From NCBI GenBank assembly GCA_013365365.1, contig JABVXU010000125.1, positions 62,001-126,000 of the forward strand: a DNA stretch of 64,000 bases, given 5' to 3'. Both the position numbers and the translations under genes were made by a program. Of this stretch, positions 16,901-30,278 are shown in pieces. Each line of letters starts with the position of its first letter. The stretch's first letter is position 1. Origin of the DNA: Cruorifilaria tuberocauda. Taxonomy: Eukaryota > Nematoda > Chromadorea > Rhabditida > Onchocercidae. The notes beneath the pieces were generated by a model. That model was not told the DNA's origin. It saw only the letters and a list, made by a program, of their open reading frames with translations, and did not search any database.

Positions 16901-18549
16901 TAATATTACATCCAAAAACTTAAAGCTAATGAAGTTGGAGAATTTGGGCTTAAATTTATAATAAAAGCGCTAACATTAGGTGATTAGACCTGTAATTTAA
17001 TACGGAACTCATTACGGCCAAAATACGAACAGAGAGTTTCCAGATACATCCGATTTTCAAGGATTACAAAATTAATGATTACATGCTTTTAAAACTACTA
17101 CAAATTCAAAATGGACGGCTTATGGTTGGAATAGTGGAAATAAATAAAAACTGTATGGAGGACAGTCCAGCTTACTGATCGAAATCTTAGGTAACAGCCA
17201 AAATACTGAACTATATAGCAGCTAACGATCACAGTGAATAGAAAGTGTGTGGAAGGGATGAAAGGAAACCCTAGAATCAGAATATATCAACTCTGTCAGT
17301 TGCTAGAAACAGATTGCTGAATAGAAATAAGTAATTTATATTCAAGAATTTACCACCCCCTTCGTTTTAAAACGAGCTTTTGATTAGTGACATAGTTATG
17401 GAATTGCCAATTGAAAAATATCATTGCTGACGATACTAGAAGCCAGCACAATAATATCATTTTTTGCAAGAAAGTAAAACTTCAATTAGCTACTGCAACT
17501 TTCTGATTTGAGCACGTTTGTGCCTAGTCTCAGTGAGCAATTACAGCTTAACCACATTCAACTCCATCTCGATCGATTGTATATTCCAATTAGAAACTAA
17601 AACAGTTTGCTATTCCTAGGTTATAAACTGACTTTTTGGATGCTCTTAATTTTCATTCATCCGCGGATTTATAATATAACTAGAAGGAATTCAGTTATTA
17701 AACAATCCATGTTAGATTTCAAGTCGGGAGACAGAATATAATACATTATGATCGGAAAAGTCCAGCAAATATATTTAACTACTTGTTTTTTATTTTTGGA
17801 CTCAAATTTTCCGAAATTTAAGATTTTCCTAATAAAGCAACAGCTTTTATAATTATGGGAGGCAAATTTTGCTTCACTATTGCATAATATTTGATAAAAA
17901 TGTGCAAACTGATCATTATTATGCATCTTCGGACGATCGTTGAAATCCAGCAACCAAGAGTAATTCTGGTTAAATGATCCGAACTGTTTGAGCTTTCGTA
18001 GTACTACATTAGTTTAACCTTCATTCTTCCATTCAAAACAGTGAATGGCCATATTTTATTGATATGTCAAGCATCTTCTGAATTTTAAACTTACTAGCCA
18101 ATCACCCAATTATTATGCTCTTAACCTCTTCAGTTTTCGTAGTGAATTTTGTATTTTTGTTTACTTTATTATAATAAATCTTAAATTTAGCTGATTTGAT
18201 TTTGTATTTTCCAAATTTTACGAAGATAAGTGGGAAAAGCGCACTGAAATGATTCAAATGAAAATGAATAAGGAATTGAATATGAGCAAATAAAAAACAA
18301 CGTGCAATAATAACCTGTTAAAAGATTATTAAGTAAAGTGGTAGGGAGGCAAAATAATATAATTAACAGGTCAGCAATGGCCAGTGATGATATCAAATAA
18401 TCTGTAGATGATCGCAGTTGTGGATGCAAGATAACAGATAGCACAGCGAATGTATTCCCCAAAAGACCCAATAAAAATAGGACAAAATAAAATGCAGAAT
18501 AAGTAATGAGTAATAAGGTTGGATGACGAGTTGCTTCCAGCTCTTTCAT
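13941..18549 (-). CDS. Rhodopsin-family (class A) GPCR, peptide-receptor type
   Basis: Five exons, 18549-18315, 15276-15050, 14831-14637, 14569-14482 and 14221-13941, join in matching phases (1, 0, 0, 1) to 341 aa with seven hydrophobic segments. Hallmarks: GN in TM1 (G31-N32), LAIAD in TM2 (D60), WQLGAIGCK before TM3 with the disulfide Cys C87, DRY at 111-113, CWLP at 243-246 in TM6 and NPLIY at 287-291 in TM7, followed by a basic tail. This layout, especially the WxxGxxxCK motif, resembles neuropeptide receptors of the neuromedin-U/TRH/ghrelin branch; the ligand is unknown. The extracellular N-terminus before TM1 is only about 12 residues, and no clear trans-splice acceptor precedes the ATG, so a further upstream exon is possible. 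Intron 1 is about 3.0 kb; the others are 67-261 bases apart from the 218-base second one. Confidence 0.88.
15277..18314 (-). other. Long first intron of the GPCR gene
   Basis: About 3.0 kb between the TM1-TM2 exon and the TM3-TM4 exon, with ordinary GT and TTTTTAG ends. I see no nested gene. Some frames stay open for 60-95 codons on either strand but show no family resemblance. Confidence 0.6.
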
Positions 18550-21500
18550 ATTCGAATAAACAGATCGTTGTAGTTGTGGAAAGTAATTTAATCTTACAAT
18601 CGTGTAAATATATGCCTATTTTTTATTTTTCTTATTATTGCAGAAGCGATCGAAGAGCAGCAACAGTTTTTAGGCATGTAAACCTTTTGACGCTATACTT
18701 GGTCCCATCTTACTCAGACCGGTGCTTAATGCTTGCACTGCTGTCACATATTTTGAGCTCCACCCCGCCCGTTATAAAGCTGCATTTTTCCGGAAGTAAC
18801 AAAAGATTAATTATATTTACATTTAGAAGCCGGCAATACCATTCATGGAACGAAATCAGTTTCCAAGCTCATGTTATTAAAAAAGTAAAAAATTCCTGAA
18901 GATTGCCATCATGCCAATAATGCAGATTGTATTGACGGAGCTTTCGCTGTCATCAATCTCGACTTATTTTTCAGGAAATAACTTAATCTATTTCATTTAC
19001 TGTTCATTTTAGGAATACGGGCCTTATAGTTTACTTCCTGAGATAATATACAATTTCCCAGAGATTTTGGAATTCTCAGAATATCAAGAATTCAAATTTT
19101 TATTCTCAACATCTGTTTCTGCAATATTTCTACCGTAAAGTTATGTATTACACAGAATTTGAAGTGCTACATTTTAAAGATAAGCCGCTTAAGGTTTAGC
19201 ATTTAACACTGCAAGATGAATCTCACTTTTCTGATATTTCTCAGATTGACCATTGGACTAAGCTGTATCATGAGAAGTTCTTGAGAATTTCAGGTTGAAA
19301 TAAACTTCATCATTGGAAGATCTAAGCAAGCATCTTTTGAGATCGATCTTCTATGATATACTGTTTATTTGTTATTCCAACAGATGTTTCCGAGAAGTAT
19401 CGTGTAAGATATGAACGAAGTTATGGAGAAATATCCAAACAACTCAATTAATTATGAATTGAGGTATTCATTTCGAGAATTTATGAAATGAACATGTGTA
19501 AAAGTTGAAAACTGAAAACAAAAAATAAAAATAAATAATATCATCATTATAGTGAACACAAAATTAGTGTAAACTGCTAATTCCTTAAAAACGATATGCG
19601 TTTAAACAAGAACATGAAGGAATATTAATGAAAGTTGATTTCTTCAATACCGCTCTGCTGAAGGTTGTACTGATTCAAACTCAAACATTGATTAAAAAAT
19701 AATTTTCTCTTATTTTATTCTCACTTTCTGATCATGTAAAGAATCAATTTTTCATTAGGTGAAAGACGTAGGGAATGTGGCACCAATTCCAATAAAAGTA
19801 TATGCTATTTTTTGAAAAAGTGAAGCAGATTTGTTGAAGGTAAGATTAAAAACCAAATCATATCTGCTACTTAGAATTAGTCAGAGGATATGAGGGCGGT
19901 CATATCTTGATTGCATTGAAAGAAATTACCAATCGAAAGCCAGGATGATTGTGATAAACCTGCTTCATGTTCGTTCAAGAAAGTTAATAACTCCCATAAT
20001 CACAGCGTAATCATTGGGCAATTTGAACTTGTAAAGCTACCCTTTTTAGCGTTATTACTCTGATTTCAATTGGATCCTAAAATTTGGATAAAAGTACAGA
20101 ACAATTGAACCGTCCTTCACCGTTCAGTTCGGTACATGTTGTAAATCCAATTCAGAGCAGTTTGTTAGATTCAACATTTTATACAGTTAATATCACCATA
20201 TGCAAGTCCATATTTTACAATTCGAATAAGTGAATTCGAAATAAATTCGAACAATAAAAAGTGGCATTACTTACAATATAGGAAGCAATCATTGGTCCAC
20301 AGCGGCTTGCTACCCGTGAAAACGAATAATAAGTAATGTAAGAAACCGTGCAGTACGTCATAACTGGAATAATATCATATCTGTCTACCACTTGTTCTTT
20401 CAGAAACAGGCATTATATTGTGCGGTGCAGATGAAGGGAAATGAAAATTGCATCGATAGAGCAATTATTGATTGAGAGAATTTTAGACTCTATTCTAGGA
20501 AATTCTTATCTCAAATAACCTACTTGTACTTCAGAAATTGCGCAAATCGATCAAATTTTGTCAGGAGATACAATCTGCTGAATAAAGTGAGGACGTTGTC
20601 TCGGATTTCGTTGAAAAGTCTCTACTCTGAAATGGTAAAGTCCTGTGAAATGATAAAGATTTGCGCGCCATAATTATTTCAAACTATAAACTGGATCAAT
20701 TCTGATTCAGTGAAGTGGTTTTCTCTGTCCTTAACTTTTTAAGTATCATCTTTTCCAACTTTCCAACTCTTTTAAATTTCGTCATTTACCTGTTCTTCCA
20801 CTAATTTACCTTTCTCAAACAGCTCTCTTCTTTTTTTTGAATATTCTACTTTTTTGTTCTCCAACATTTAAAGTATCTCATATGAAGTGTATGAACACGC
20901 ACACAAACACACATGCATACTCGTACGTACACATAGACACGCATATAAGCTTACGGGTTTTGTTGCGTCCTGTTTTGACATAAATATGTACTGACCCACC
21001 CATCATTTTGATGAAACCAGTTTATGTGAGTAAGTGAAGCAAGAATGCAAGAAATGTACGGCAATTTTCTGAAATTTTCAGGTAGTACTCATAATTTATC
21101 AGAAATTTTCCTGCAAAATACAACATTTTGAAATGGTCAATTAGAAGTTCCTGTTCATAACCAGAGATACTTCAGGTTTTGTAGCTTTTTTTGAATCGAC
21201 CGAGTTTTAGCTCTATGCTTGTTTCCGTTGGCTGAGATAAAATAAACCTATGCAGTTAATGATGAATGAAAATTAGTATAATCAATTCTTTTTTTTCATG
21301 GCAATTATCATAAAATTTAATTAAATTTGCACTGGAAGCTTCTTGCAAAAGACCTGAAGATTTGGATTACAGAGTTGATTTATACAAAATTAAAATAATC
21401 AGTTATGAATGATTAGAATTACTGATTACTGATTTTAAAAACAAATGCTTGCAGCTTAAAAAAATCTAGAAATGTGAATTCTTTCTGAACAATTACTTGC

Positions 21501-23041
21501 CTTGAATTCTCCACTTAACGATGCAAATAAACAATCACGTGCATTTAAAAACTATGGAAAGCCTAAAGTGCGCTCTCGACATTATACAATTAGAGCTATT
21601 TTCGCAGCAACGAAAATGAAAAAAGATAAGTTTTTGTTTCCAGATAAATAAAATTAATATAGCTTTTGAATGTAGAAAATTCCAGGGGGTAAATATTTGT
21701 TAACTTTTCCAGCAACAATCTATGCTAGTGGAGATTTGCCAAACTTCTTACTATTAGATTCATTTCACCCAATTTTTGCTATTTTTTCTTAGCTCAGTCG
21801 ATTTCTTCACCAATTTTTAGAAGCATATATTATTTCAAACGGAATTGGAATGAATATAAGAACGTAATTCGGATTATAACACGGGTTTTTGTTCATTATC
21901 ATAGTTGGTAAGTTCTCAAATCTTTTCATAAGAAGCGCACAATCACATCTAAATCTCGGCACCATTCAGAGGTTTACCATCTGTCAAGTTTACTCTGATG
22001 ATCTCAAAAAAAAATCTACATTGCAGTTCATTAATTAGAAAATCATTGCCGTTAAAGATGTTTCTACACAGATTTGCATGAAATTTCAAAATTAAAAATC
22101 AGAAATCATACTGGAAAAGTTTCGAACAAATTGAAAGAAGAAAAGAAAAAAATTTCCAGCAGAGGAACAAATAAAAACGATGTGGACATTGAGCATTTCA
22201 CTTTGCAATAAGCTGAGCAAATTTTCAAATCCAATAAATAGCAGGATTTAAAAACTTTGAAAGAAGATCTTCAAAAGTAATTAATTTTTTTTTTTAAATC
22301 GAGTCACAATTCTATTTCTCTACCGTAACGAAGATAAGGAAAGCAAGAAATATTTACTTAGTCACCAGCAGGGAAATACTTGAGTTCAATGCTAGTTTTT
22401 TTCCTTTTGGCTCATTTGAAAAACACAACAGTCCAAGAAAAAGAATGCATTGGACTGAGAACCTTATTTTTTTTTAATTTGTTGTATAATGGTTTAATAG
22501 GTAAATAGACTGTTATCAAAATTCCTCAAGCTACAAATCTGCAGCAGAAGAATATATGGCTAGTGCGAAAAAACTTAAAGCGAAAAAAAAAAGGAAAATA
22601 AAAACCCTTAAAAGCGACGATACTGAGAACTGCCACAATATTTGGGAATAACATTAAAACACAATCAAGATTTTGAAACCTCAGCCGAGACTTCGTACGC
22701 TTATCTCATGCATATAATTGCACCAATACGGTAACAGAAGTGTTAAAGGTCTCTTGTGCGACCATGATGCATGCAAAAGTAAAACAGAGTAGATGAGAGT
22801 GCAGATAAAATAATGAATCCAATATAATGTTAAAGAAGCAAGCAAAAAAAAACCTCTTGAGGACTAGAGATAATAAAAAAGGTGAACAAGCTAAAATTAA
22901 AATGACGATAAAACCCGAAAAATGTGAAAGGCATGAAATTTTGAGGGAAAAAACTCCCCGGAAATAAAATGGACATAGAAAATTATCATGTGTGATCATG
23001 TGTGAAGATCATTCGTCGAATCACAATTAGCAACCTATTTT
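18550..23041. other. Intergenic region, about 4.5 kb
   Basis: AT-rich, without a supported exon. It contains the probable promoter of the GPCR gene next to 18550, a CA-rich tract at about 20895-20945 and A/T homopolymer runs. The part nearest 23041 should hold the 3' UTR of the trehalase gene. Confidence 0.5.
20895..20945. repeat. CA-rich simple-sequence tract
   Basis: An imperfect CA/CG/CATA repeat read directly from the sequence, in non-coding DNA. Confidence 0.75.
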
Positions 23042-26000
23042 TTACCATTCATTATCTAGAAGACGAACTGCTTCAGCAAGCTGTATCTCTTCATCTTTAA
23101 TATTGGGGAATTTCTTCAAGCGAAGCACAAAAACTGTCAGTAGCCTGCAAGAACATTTATAGCTTGACAATAATGTTAGCTTTTTTCACTTCACGTATTA
23201 TGAAACCAGCTGTTTGATAACATAAAGTTAAATTGCATATTGTTTCAGCTAATCATCATTCTCCAGTGATGTTTCACTTCTTTGAGAAAACTTTTAAAGT
23301 ATAGGTAAAGTATTACCACGAGCAAACATTTTATGAAATGCTGATGCCTACTCAAAAGCCTAGAATGGAAAATTCGAAAAAGGCAGTAAGTCAGATTTAC
23401 GAAATGCAAGTATATAAATTCATAATTTAGTCCCAAACAGACTTTTAATCTAATTCTCTTCATAAAGCTTACCAAAACATTAATGATCCAAGGAGTGCAA
23501 CAGCCAAGAAAATGGACTGTTCCCCACTCGTAAATAATCCACCTGAGTTTACTGACTCTGCTGAAAATGTATAAGCGTAACTAAATAACTTTTAAACACA
23601 GGAATTTCGTAATAAATAAATGATTTTACTTTATAAGCTTTCCATTTTCAATTTATTCGATAATCATATGAAACAGATATGAAATAAATATAAATTATTC
23701 TATAAGAAATGGTATGTCTATCAATTTTTCAATTATCATAAATACTATTTTTTTTCCTCTCCAATCAGCAGTAAATTAGAATAATTTTTAATCATAAAAA
23801 GTTACTACGAACAGTAGCAACAATGTAACGAAAACTATCCAAGAATGTTGATATATAAAGACAATATTAAAAGTTTCAGAAAAAGAATTAAAGCATTTCA
23901 ATTGAAGTAACTGTTAAGTAGATGCAGTGGTTAGTACTTCGCCAATCTAGTTAATTAATTGCCCTGATTAACTGGATTAGATTAATAATTTTCGGAAGGA
24001 AAACATGAAAGCGTAATAGAAAAGGCAACGGAGTACATTGCTGCTTTAATTAGCTTGAAGAACAAAGAAAGAAAAGTATATTTAAACAGAACGAAATAGA
24101 AGTTAAACAATACAAGTGAGGATGACTGTAAAAAGTGATCTCTTTGAACATCATCTTTCATTGGCGTAGTAAACAGCATGAAAGAATACGGAGGAGGAGG
24201 CTGCCAATAACTTTGAAATACGCTATCTTTTCTAAAAAGAATCTTGAAATTCTATTCCCACCTTGCTTTCATAAAAGTTTTTTCATCTTTCTGAATTACT
24301 TCGCTTTCCCTTTAAGTGTTTGGAGAGAAACAGCTTACTGCTGGAAACCGTATACTGACTAGGAATCCCGTATTTGTAAATGAGATCAAGCAAGGCACCA
24401 TTTGTCCACCCAAAACCTTGCTGTACAGGGTATTCGCCACCTGAGCCAGGTCTACCATCATCGTATCGAACGTCATACTTTTCCCAACATGCTGCTGGCT
24501 GTAAAAAAGTAATTCTATCTCTCCACACTACATTATACATGGATCACACCACTTATAGCATAAAAAAAGCTTTTCTGATGATTATTTAAGAAAAAATGCC
24601 AAGTTGATGTCAAGCTCTGAATTACATAAATTTACAAAATCAGTATAAGTAAGTGACAATAATACCCACATAATAACATATAAAACAACAGCACAAACCA
24701 TGCCCTTTTTTGGATTCATCATCCCATTGTAAGCAGTGCGAATAAACTTCCAGGCTGTTTTCTCAGCAATCTCAACAAGCTTTTCATCTCTTGATAACCG
24801 CAAACTTTCCACGAACAAATGTGTTAGTGGTGGCCAGCCGTTTGGATAATCCCACTGTTCACGTGAAGCATTATTTAAGCTCACCGGAATGCCGCCTACA
24901 ATATCTTATACAATTATTAAATACGCAAACTAAAGAATCCAAAAAATGAATATAAACCAATCATAAGCTAAGTTAACCTACCTTTGAAATTAAGTATCCC
25001 AGTTCCGAGTAAATATTCAAGCACCTTTTTAGTTACACGCGAACCATAGCCACCGAGTAGGAGTGGAAAAACATTAGACGGATAGAAGCCGCTTCTCAGT
25101 TTCTGTTCTCTTAAATCATAATCAAACCATGCCCCATAATCTTCACTCCAGAAAACCTTATCCACTGCTTCACGTAACCTCTTATGCAGTTCACGATATT
25201 CAGATGCCATTCTCAAAATATTTTTCATTGAAATTTATTCAAAACAAAATCTACGATTCGCCGCAACACAAAGTTATAAGAAAAAGAATGTTATAAAATG
25301 AAAACATAAGGGAAAATCTAAAATAGAGTCATCTTAAAAAAATAAACAACGTACTTGGATCTTCCAAGTATTTCGTGAAAATTGGTAAGAGTGGCGAAAT
25401 TCCAAGCCATAAACACATTCAGATCAACAGGAATAATATCATTGGTCCGGATTGAATATTTGGTATCTGAAAAGTCTTATAATGAAAACTAGTTGATGAA
25501 CAAAAGAAAGATAGACTCACCAGCATATTTTCCTTGATGTGCAAACCATCTTGTGCTGAAATCGAATCCGGATTCGCAAGCACTAGCAATTGACGACCAA
25601 ATAAATTCTGGATGTCCTGTGCCTTTTAGACCATTATTAAGATCGGTTAAATAGTTTTCTGGACGAGGGCACGTGGATAAAGCCTGAAGTAATTTACTCA
25701 AAAATGTTTTTCTGCCTTTAATGTTTTCCACCGACAGAATGAGTGATAGATTACTCACCCTATACCGATACATTTGATACTTCTGACCAGATGGCAACTT
25801 AACGTCAAGTGCTCGGTTTTTTGTCCACCATAACATCTCTTGATCCAACCACGGTATCATTTCTTTTAGCAAGGTTATATTACCGGTAGCATCATAATAA
25901 TCGGAAACCATTTGGGTAAACAGTGGTGGATTACTTCTTCGCGACAATCTGCAGCAGAGTCCAAGATTGAGAAAATGAGTAAAGAATGGTGCATAAATGT

Positions 26001-27494
26001 GACCAGTTTTTAATCTGATTCGTCTCAAGCTCATTTTATGTTAAAAACAATATATGGAACAACACCAAATGTAATACAAAATTAGGCGTCCATAATAAGA
26101 ACTGTTGCATGTAGGGACTTACTGTACATTACCCGAATTTGGAATAAATCCATGGAACCGAACAATACTGGCCAGATTTTCAAGAATTTGACGAACAGTT
26201 GTTGACATGTTTGAAAACAACAATCCTCAAAAAGGAAATTTCCAAAAAAACAGACTACAAAAATATACATAGAACATTACACTGTTAATGACTGATTCTA
26301 TTCATGTTTACCAATGTTGTCGGAACATAAGGCTAACCTTTGTTGATCCAATACGAATCCCAGTAAAAATACATCTGAAAAGAGCCACCAGGCGCGATGA
26401 ATGCATTTGAAACAGGCAAAATTGGGAATAATTCAGGAGTTTTATACACCTGTTCTACGAATTCTCGTGCTAACACTTTCCACAGTTCATTTAACTTCCG
26501 AGCGAATTTTCTTAAAAAAATTCAAAGATTTGACATTCCAAGAATCCCAAAAAAAAAAACGTTTGGAACGATCCACCAGATAGGAATATCCTTTTGAGAT
26601 AAATATAATTAGAAAAAAATGAAGAATGCAATACAACAATTCCATTAATTCTGCGCAGTTGGAAAACACTTACTGCAATGCAGTGTCCTGCAATCGTTTT
26701 ACATTTTCGGGCTCCTCAGTCCAATCTACCAAAGTTGCCTGTTTAAGATAATTTATGTTGGCGAAGTTTTCAATGCAAAAATTTTCAAATTGTTCACGCT
26801 TTAATGGATAAGTGAGGCTGAAAATACACATCGACTCATCTATGATTTGTATGAATTAATAGCTCATTCTGATAAGAGTAAATATTACTCGATAATTAGA
26901 CACCGCTTTAGTACTGTAGCAGATACTAGCTTCGCAATAGCATTGAATATTTAATAAATAATAGCTGGCATATTTTATTTATAACTATAAGAAAATAGTA
27001 CATCTTAAGCAAAATTAATTATTTAAAAAGAAATCTTTCTTATTTTTCCGTAATCTGGATAACTGACTTCGTAAATAATTCCAAAATAAGTTCTGGTGGT
27101 TTACGCATCATATTACCAGGGCATGTTTTCTCCATTCCAAACATCCATGCTGTGTGAATTAGTTTCCCGGAACAATAAATTCGAGACAACGGTCCTAGGC
27201 AAATTGGTTGTGAACAGTTCGGTTCCATGGGTACATCAACTATTACCAATACATCGTCACTCTATAAACTGTGCGATTAATGAAATGAAAATTTCATCTA
27301 ACATGAAACCAAAAAATTTTACCTTATGCCACATCAAGTGTTCGAAAAAAAGACATGAACACATACAATTTTGGAAAAGGCGATAGCCAACTTACAGTAG
27401 TTTTACGTTTATTCGGCGCGGCTGTCAATCCTGCGTGAGTTTCGCGTGGTCCATTCACAAAAAATATATATATTATACATATTAAACCTTCCAT
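23042..27494 (-). CDS. Trehalase (GH37), membrane-anchored, with altered signature 1
   Basis: Thirteen exons: 27494-27396, 27261-27068, 26817-26674, 26510-26338, 26225-26123, 25948-25759, 25683-25521, 25466-25355, 25211-24982, 24895-24699, 24498-24360, 23560-23473 and 23144-23042. All phases agree; product 644 aa. Trehalase hydrolyses trehalose to two glucoses. Residues 1 to about 21 are a signal peptide. The IYCSGKLIHT block is the family N-terminal motif. GFDF with D342 carries the predicted acid, QWDYPNGWPP (483-492) is signature 2, and E541 in CWEKYD is the predicted base. In signature 1, however, the family consensus PGGRFxExYxWD reads PGGSFQMYFYWD (186-197). Residues 597-618 form a membrane helix followed by a 26-residue acidic tail, so the catalytic domain should face outside or a lumen. 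Donors GTCAGT end exons 2 and 11. A TTTCAG lies 16 bases upstream of the ATG. Confidence 0.93.
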
Positions 27495-27515
27495 TTTACT
27501 TTAGTATATCTGAAA
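27495..27515 (-). promoter_or_regulatory. Probable trans-splice acceptor of the trehalase gene
   Basis: On the minus strand AATTTCAG ends at 27510, leaving a 15-base leader before the ATG at 27494. It fits a nematode spliced-leader acceptor and supports the chosen start. Confidence 0.5.
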
Positions 27516-30278
27516 TTATCTCCTTGTTGCTTTTACGAACAGTTCTAAGTTTTAAATATGATGAAAAAGCGTCTATTTCATATAAAGCAGTTAAGATGCG
27601 AGAAGTAAGAAATGGATATATGCCAGGAGCCAGAACAGTAGATTTTAAAATGTCGCAAAAATCTACCTTGTTGAACGTAACATCCCTTCGATGATAATAC
27701 TAGTGCACGTATTTTATAATGCCTTTAGCATTCTCCCATCCAATGTACTTCTTTACAAATCTTCAACGAATTTATAATTTATGTAACATTTAAAAGCAAT
27801 GGTACTTTCCTTATAACCATTAATCAGTACAATGTGAATTTCAATACCGTAAACTGTTGGGACCAACAAGTGGAAGAGGAGATATGCGTAATCAGATGAA
27901 TAATGTTGCATTCAGTGGCTCGTGCCGTTAATTTTTGTTTCCGGATATCCTGGCAGTAGAAGTTAAGGTGTGGAGGTTAGTTGTAAGGATCAGCAATCCG
28001 TAATCAGGTATGATTCAGGAACACAGGGTGAAATGCTGAAAACATAGAGCAGGGATGATGTTTGAACGATTGCATGTCACGAAATTCGTATCTCTCATTC
28101 ATATCTGGTCAACGTTTTTCGAATATTGAGTAGCTGAGATAATATGATTTCCCATAAAAGTTCTGCAGCAACTGAGAAAAAGTACAAGGTAAATAAACGA
28201 TTGGTAGGCCAGTTCTACAATGTTTCTTTGACACGTTCAGTGCTACTCAACTCGAAAATGCTTTTGATATCGTAATTTAATTTTCAAGGAAACCAAGGTC
28301 CAAGTTATCCCTTCCTTGCTGTTTTACACTTGATGCAAGAATCATTAAAGTTCTTCTCTTAAAAAACAAAGGTGATTTTTCTAAATCAAAACTTCAGGCC
28401 CAACTAATCAGTTGAAATACATTAAATAAAAACAACTAGCGAGGCTTGATCGGAATTCAAAATTTATATATTTTTTCTAAAACTGAAATTGTACTTGAAC
28501 TTGAAGCTTAAGGAAAGGAAGACAACTATTCATAGTTGGAAAAGATATTCTATAAGATAATCCATATCAATAAACTGTTATTTGTCACTGGCTCTATGTT
28601 TTAGCCTAATATTTGGAAAACTGAGCACATTTCCGCTTTGCTGATTCCTCAAGTACAGTTTTTGTTACACATTTATATGTCTTAGAAAGTTAGGATAAAA
28701 AATCAGAATTTAGTGTCTCGAAATCTTTGTAATAATAATATATTAATTCTGCATCACATCACTTGAGTGCAGGATCCTCCTAAATAGGCCGCAATTCAGG
28801 GAAAGGAAAACATTGGAAATATGAGATAGGTCGAACCCAGCCGATACGAATAGTGCCTATGGCAATTATATTCTAAACGACTAGTAGTGTCGTAAATAGT
28901 GGTGAAGAGCAGTGTTTTATCGATTTTTTAAATAATACGTACAAACGGAACTTTAAAACTACGATTTAAGTAGTCTACGCTGACGAGAGATTATTTGTGA
29001 AGCATAAATTTCAATACGTCTTGCGGAAGAGCACAGTATTTTGCTACAAATATGAAGCTAATTTCGCCTACGTTTATTTCAGCTTGTATGCAAAGCATGT
29101 TTCCATTCAACGTTATATATCAGCGATCCAGCAATATTCCCTCGCACATATTAACTGGAGCAAATTATTAAAAAATGCGATTAATGTAATACTGAATAGG
29201 ATTATCAGTATAAGTTGGAGCCAAGCTGAAATTAAGTTGCATTATATCGATTTTCATTTGGAAATGACTGTGTCTACAGAATTGCTTTCTTCTTTCCATT
29301 ATATGTGCCACGAAAAATCCGCTTCGTGAGAAATATAGAACTAAGATTTGGGCCAAAATTGAGTATATAGTTTATAGCTTCACAGAAATGTTTTTCTATA
29401 TCAGATTTTGTCAAAATACTTGCATTTGATGTTCCTGAGGTAATGTTCAGACCAAACTATACAACTGATTGATGATATTATGATCAAAGGCTAGACCTCT
29501 TACATCATCAAAAAATATCGCAAATGTTTTGAAATATTTGCTGAAAATAGTTTATTTGCCTATACGACAAAGAATAAAGGAGAACGATTATACGAAATGT
29601 AACCTGATATGAGTGGTATAGAAGTTGTGGAGAAATCAACTGAACTTTAGAAATCTCTAGAGGAGATGCATTATTCGCAATTTCGTTAATATGAAGTTTT
29701 GATAAATTCACTGAAAATATTTATCTTCCTCCAATTTAAAATAAAATTCCGAAAAACATGCTATAGGAGAAGAATACAACCTAATTTTCCAGTTTCAAGC
29801 AGATGATGGAAAAATTAAAGGAATGAATAAAACAATAACGAAAGCTCAACGAATAATTTATAAATAGCATTTCAAACTGCGTGGCACATTTGGAAATTAT
29901 TGGAGAACTGACAGAATAATCTATATAAGTTTTATAGAAATAAAAACATATATTATAAATAAAAAGAATATGAATACGAGTTTTCTTAATTAAATAAAAT
30001 TGCTGAGAAAGGTGCATTTAACAACTTATCTCTCTGTTACCGTACCGCCATGTACCGCTAATACTACTACCATCATATTGCATTAGTTTTTTTTTTCAAC
30101 ATTTTTGTCTGTTTAAACTTTCTACATTTTTTCTTAAATTAAAAAAAAAAATGGTACGCAGAGCGGTGCTGACAGAAAGGAAGAATATCTTGAATTTTCC
30201 GATTAGTCTTATTTTTTTATCTAAGATTAATCTGAAGTGAAGCCTTTGGAGAGACGGTGACGAACAAAATTAAAATAA
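27516..30278. other. Intergenic region, about 2.8 kb
   Basis: AT-rich with no exon I can support. A plus-strand frame at 28997-29329 stays open for 110 codons, but it is within chance expectation at this composition and resembles nothing I know. Confidence 0.5.

Noticed and set aside
18519..18899. Plus-strand frame of 126 codons
   Set aside because: It overlaps the first GPCR exon antisense and has no recognisable similarity; it is probably chance.
26368..26380. TCTTTTCAG before ATG TAT TTT TAC in the trehalase gene as a real splice acceptor
   Set aside because: The sequence upstream is in frame and conserved (PVSNAFIAPGG), so an intron ending here would remove coding sequence typical of trehalases.
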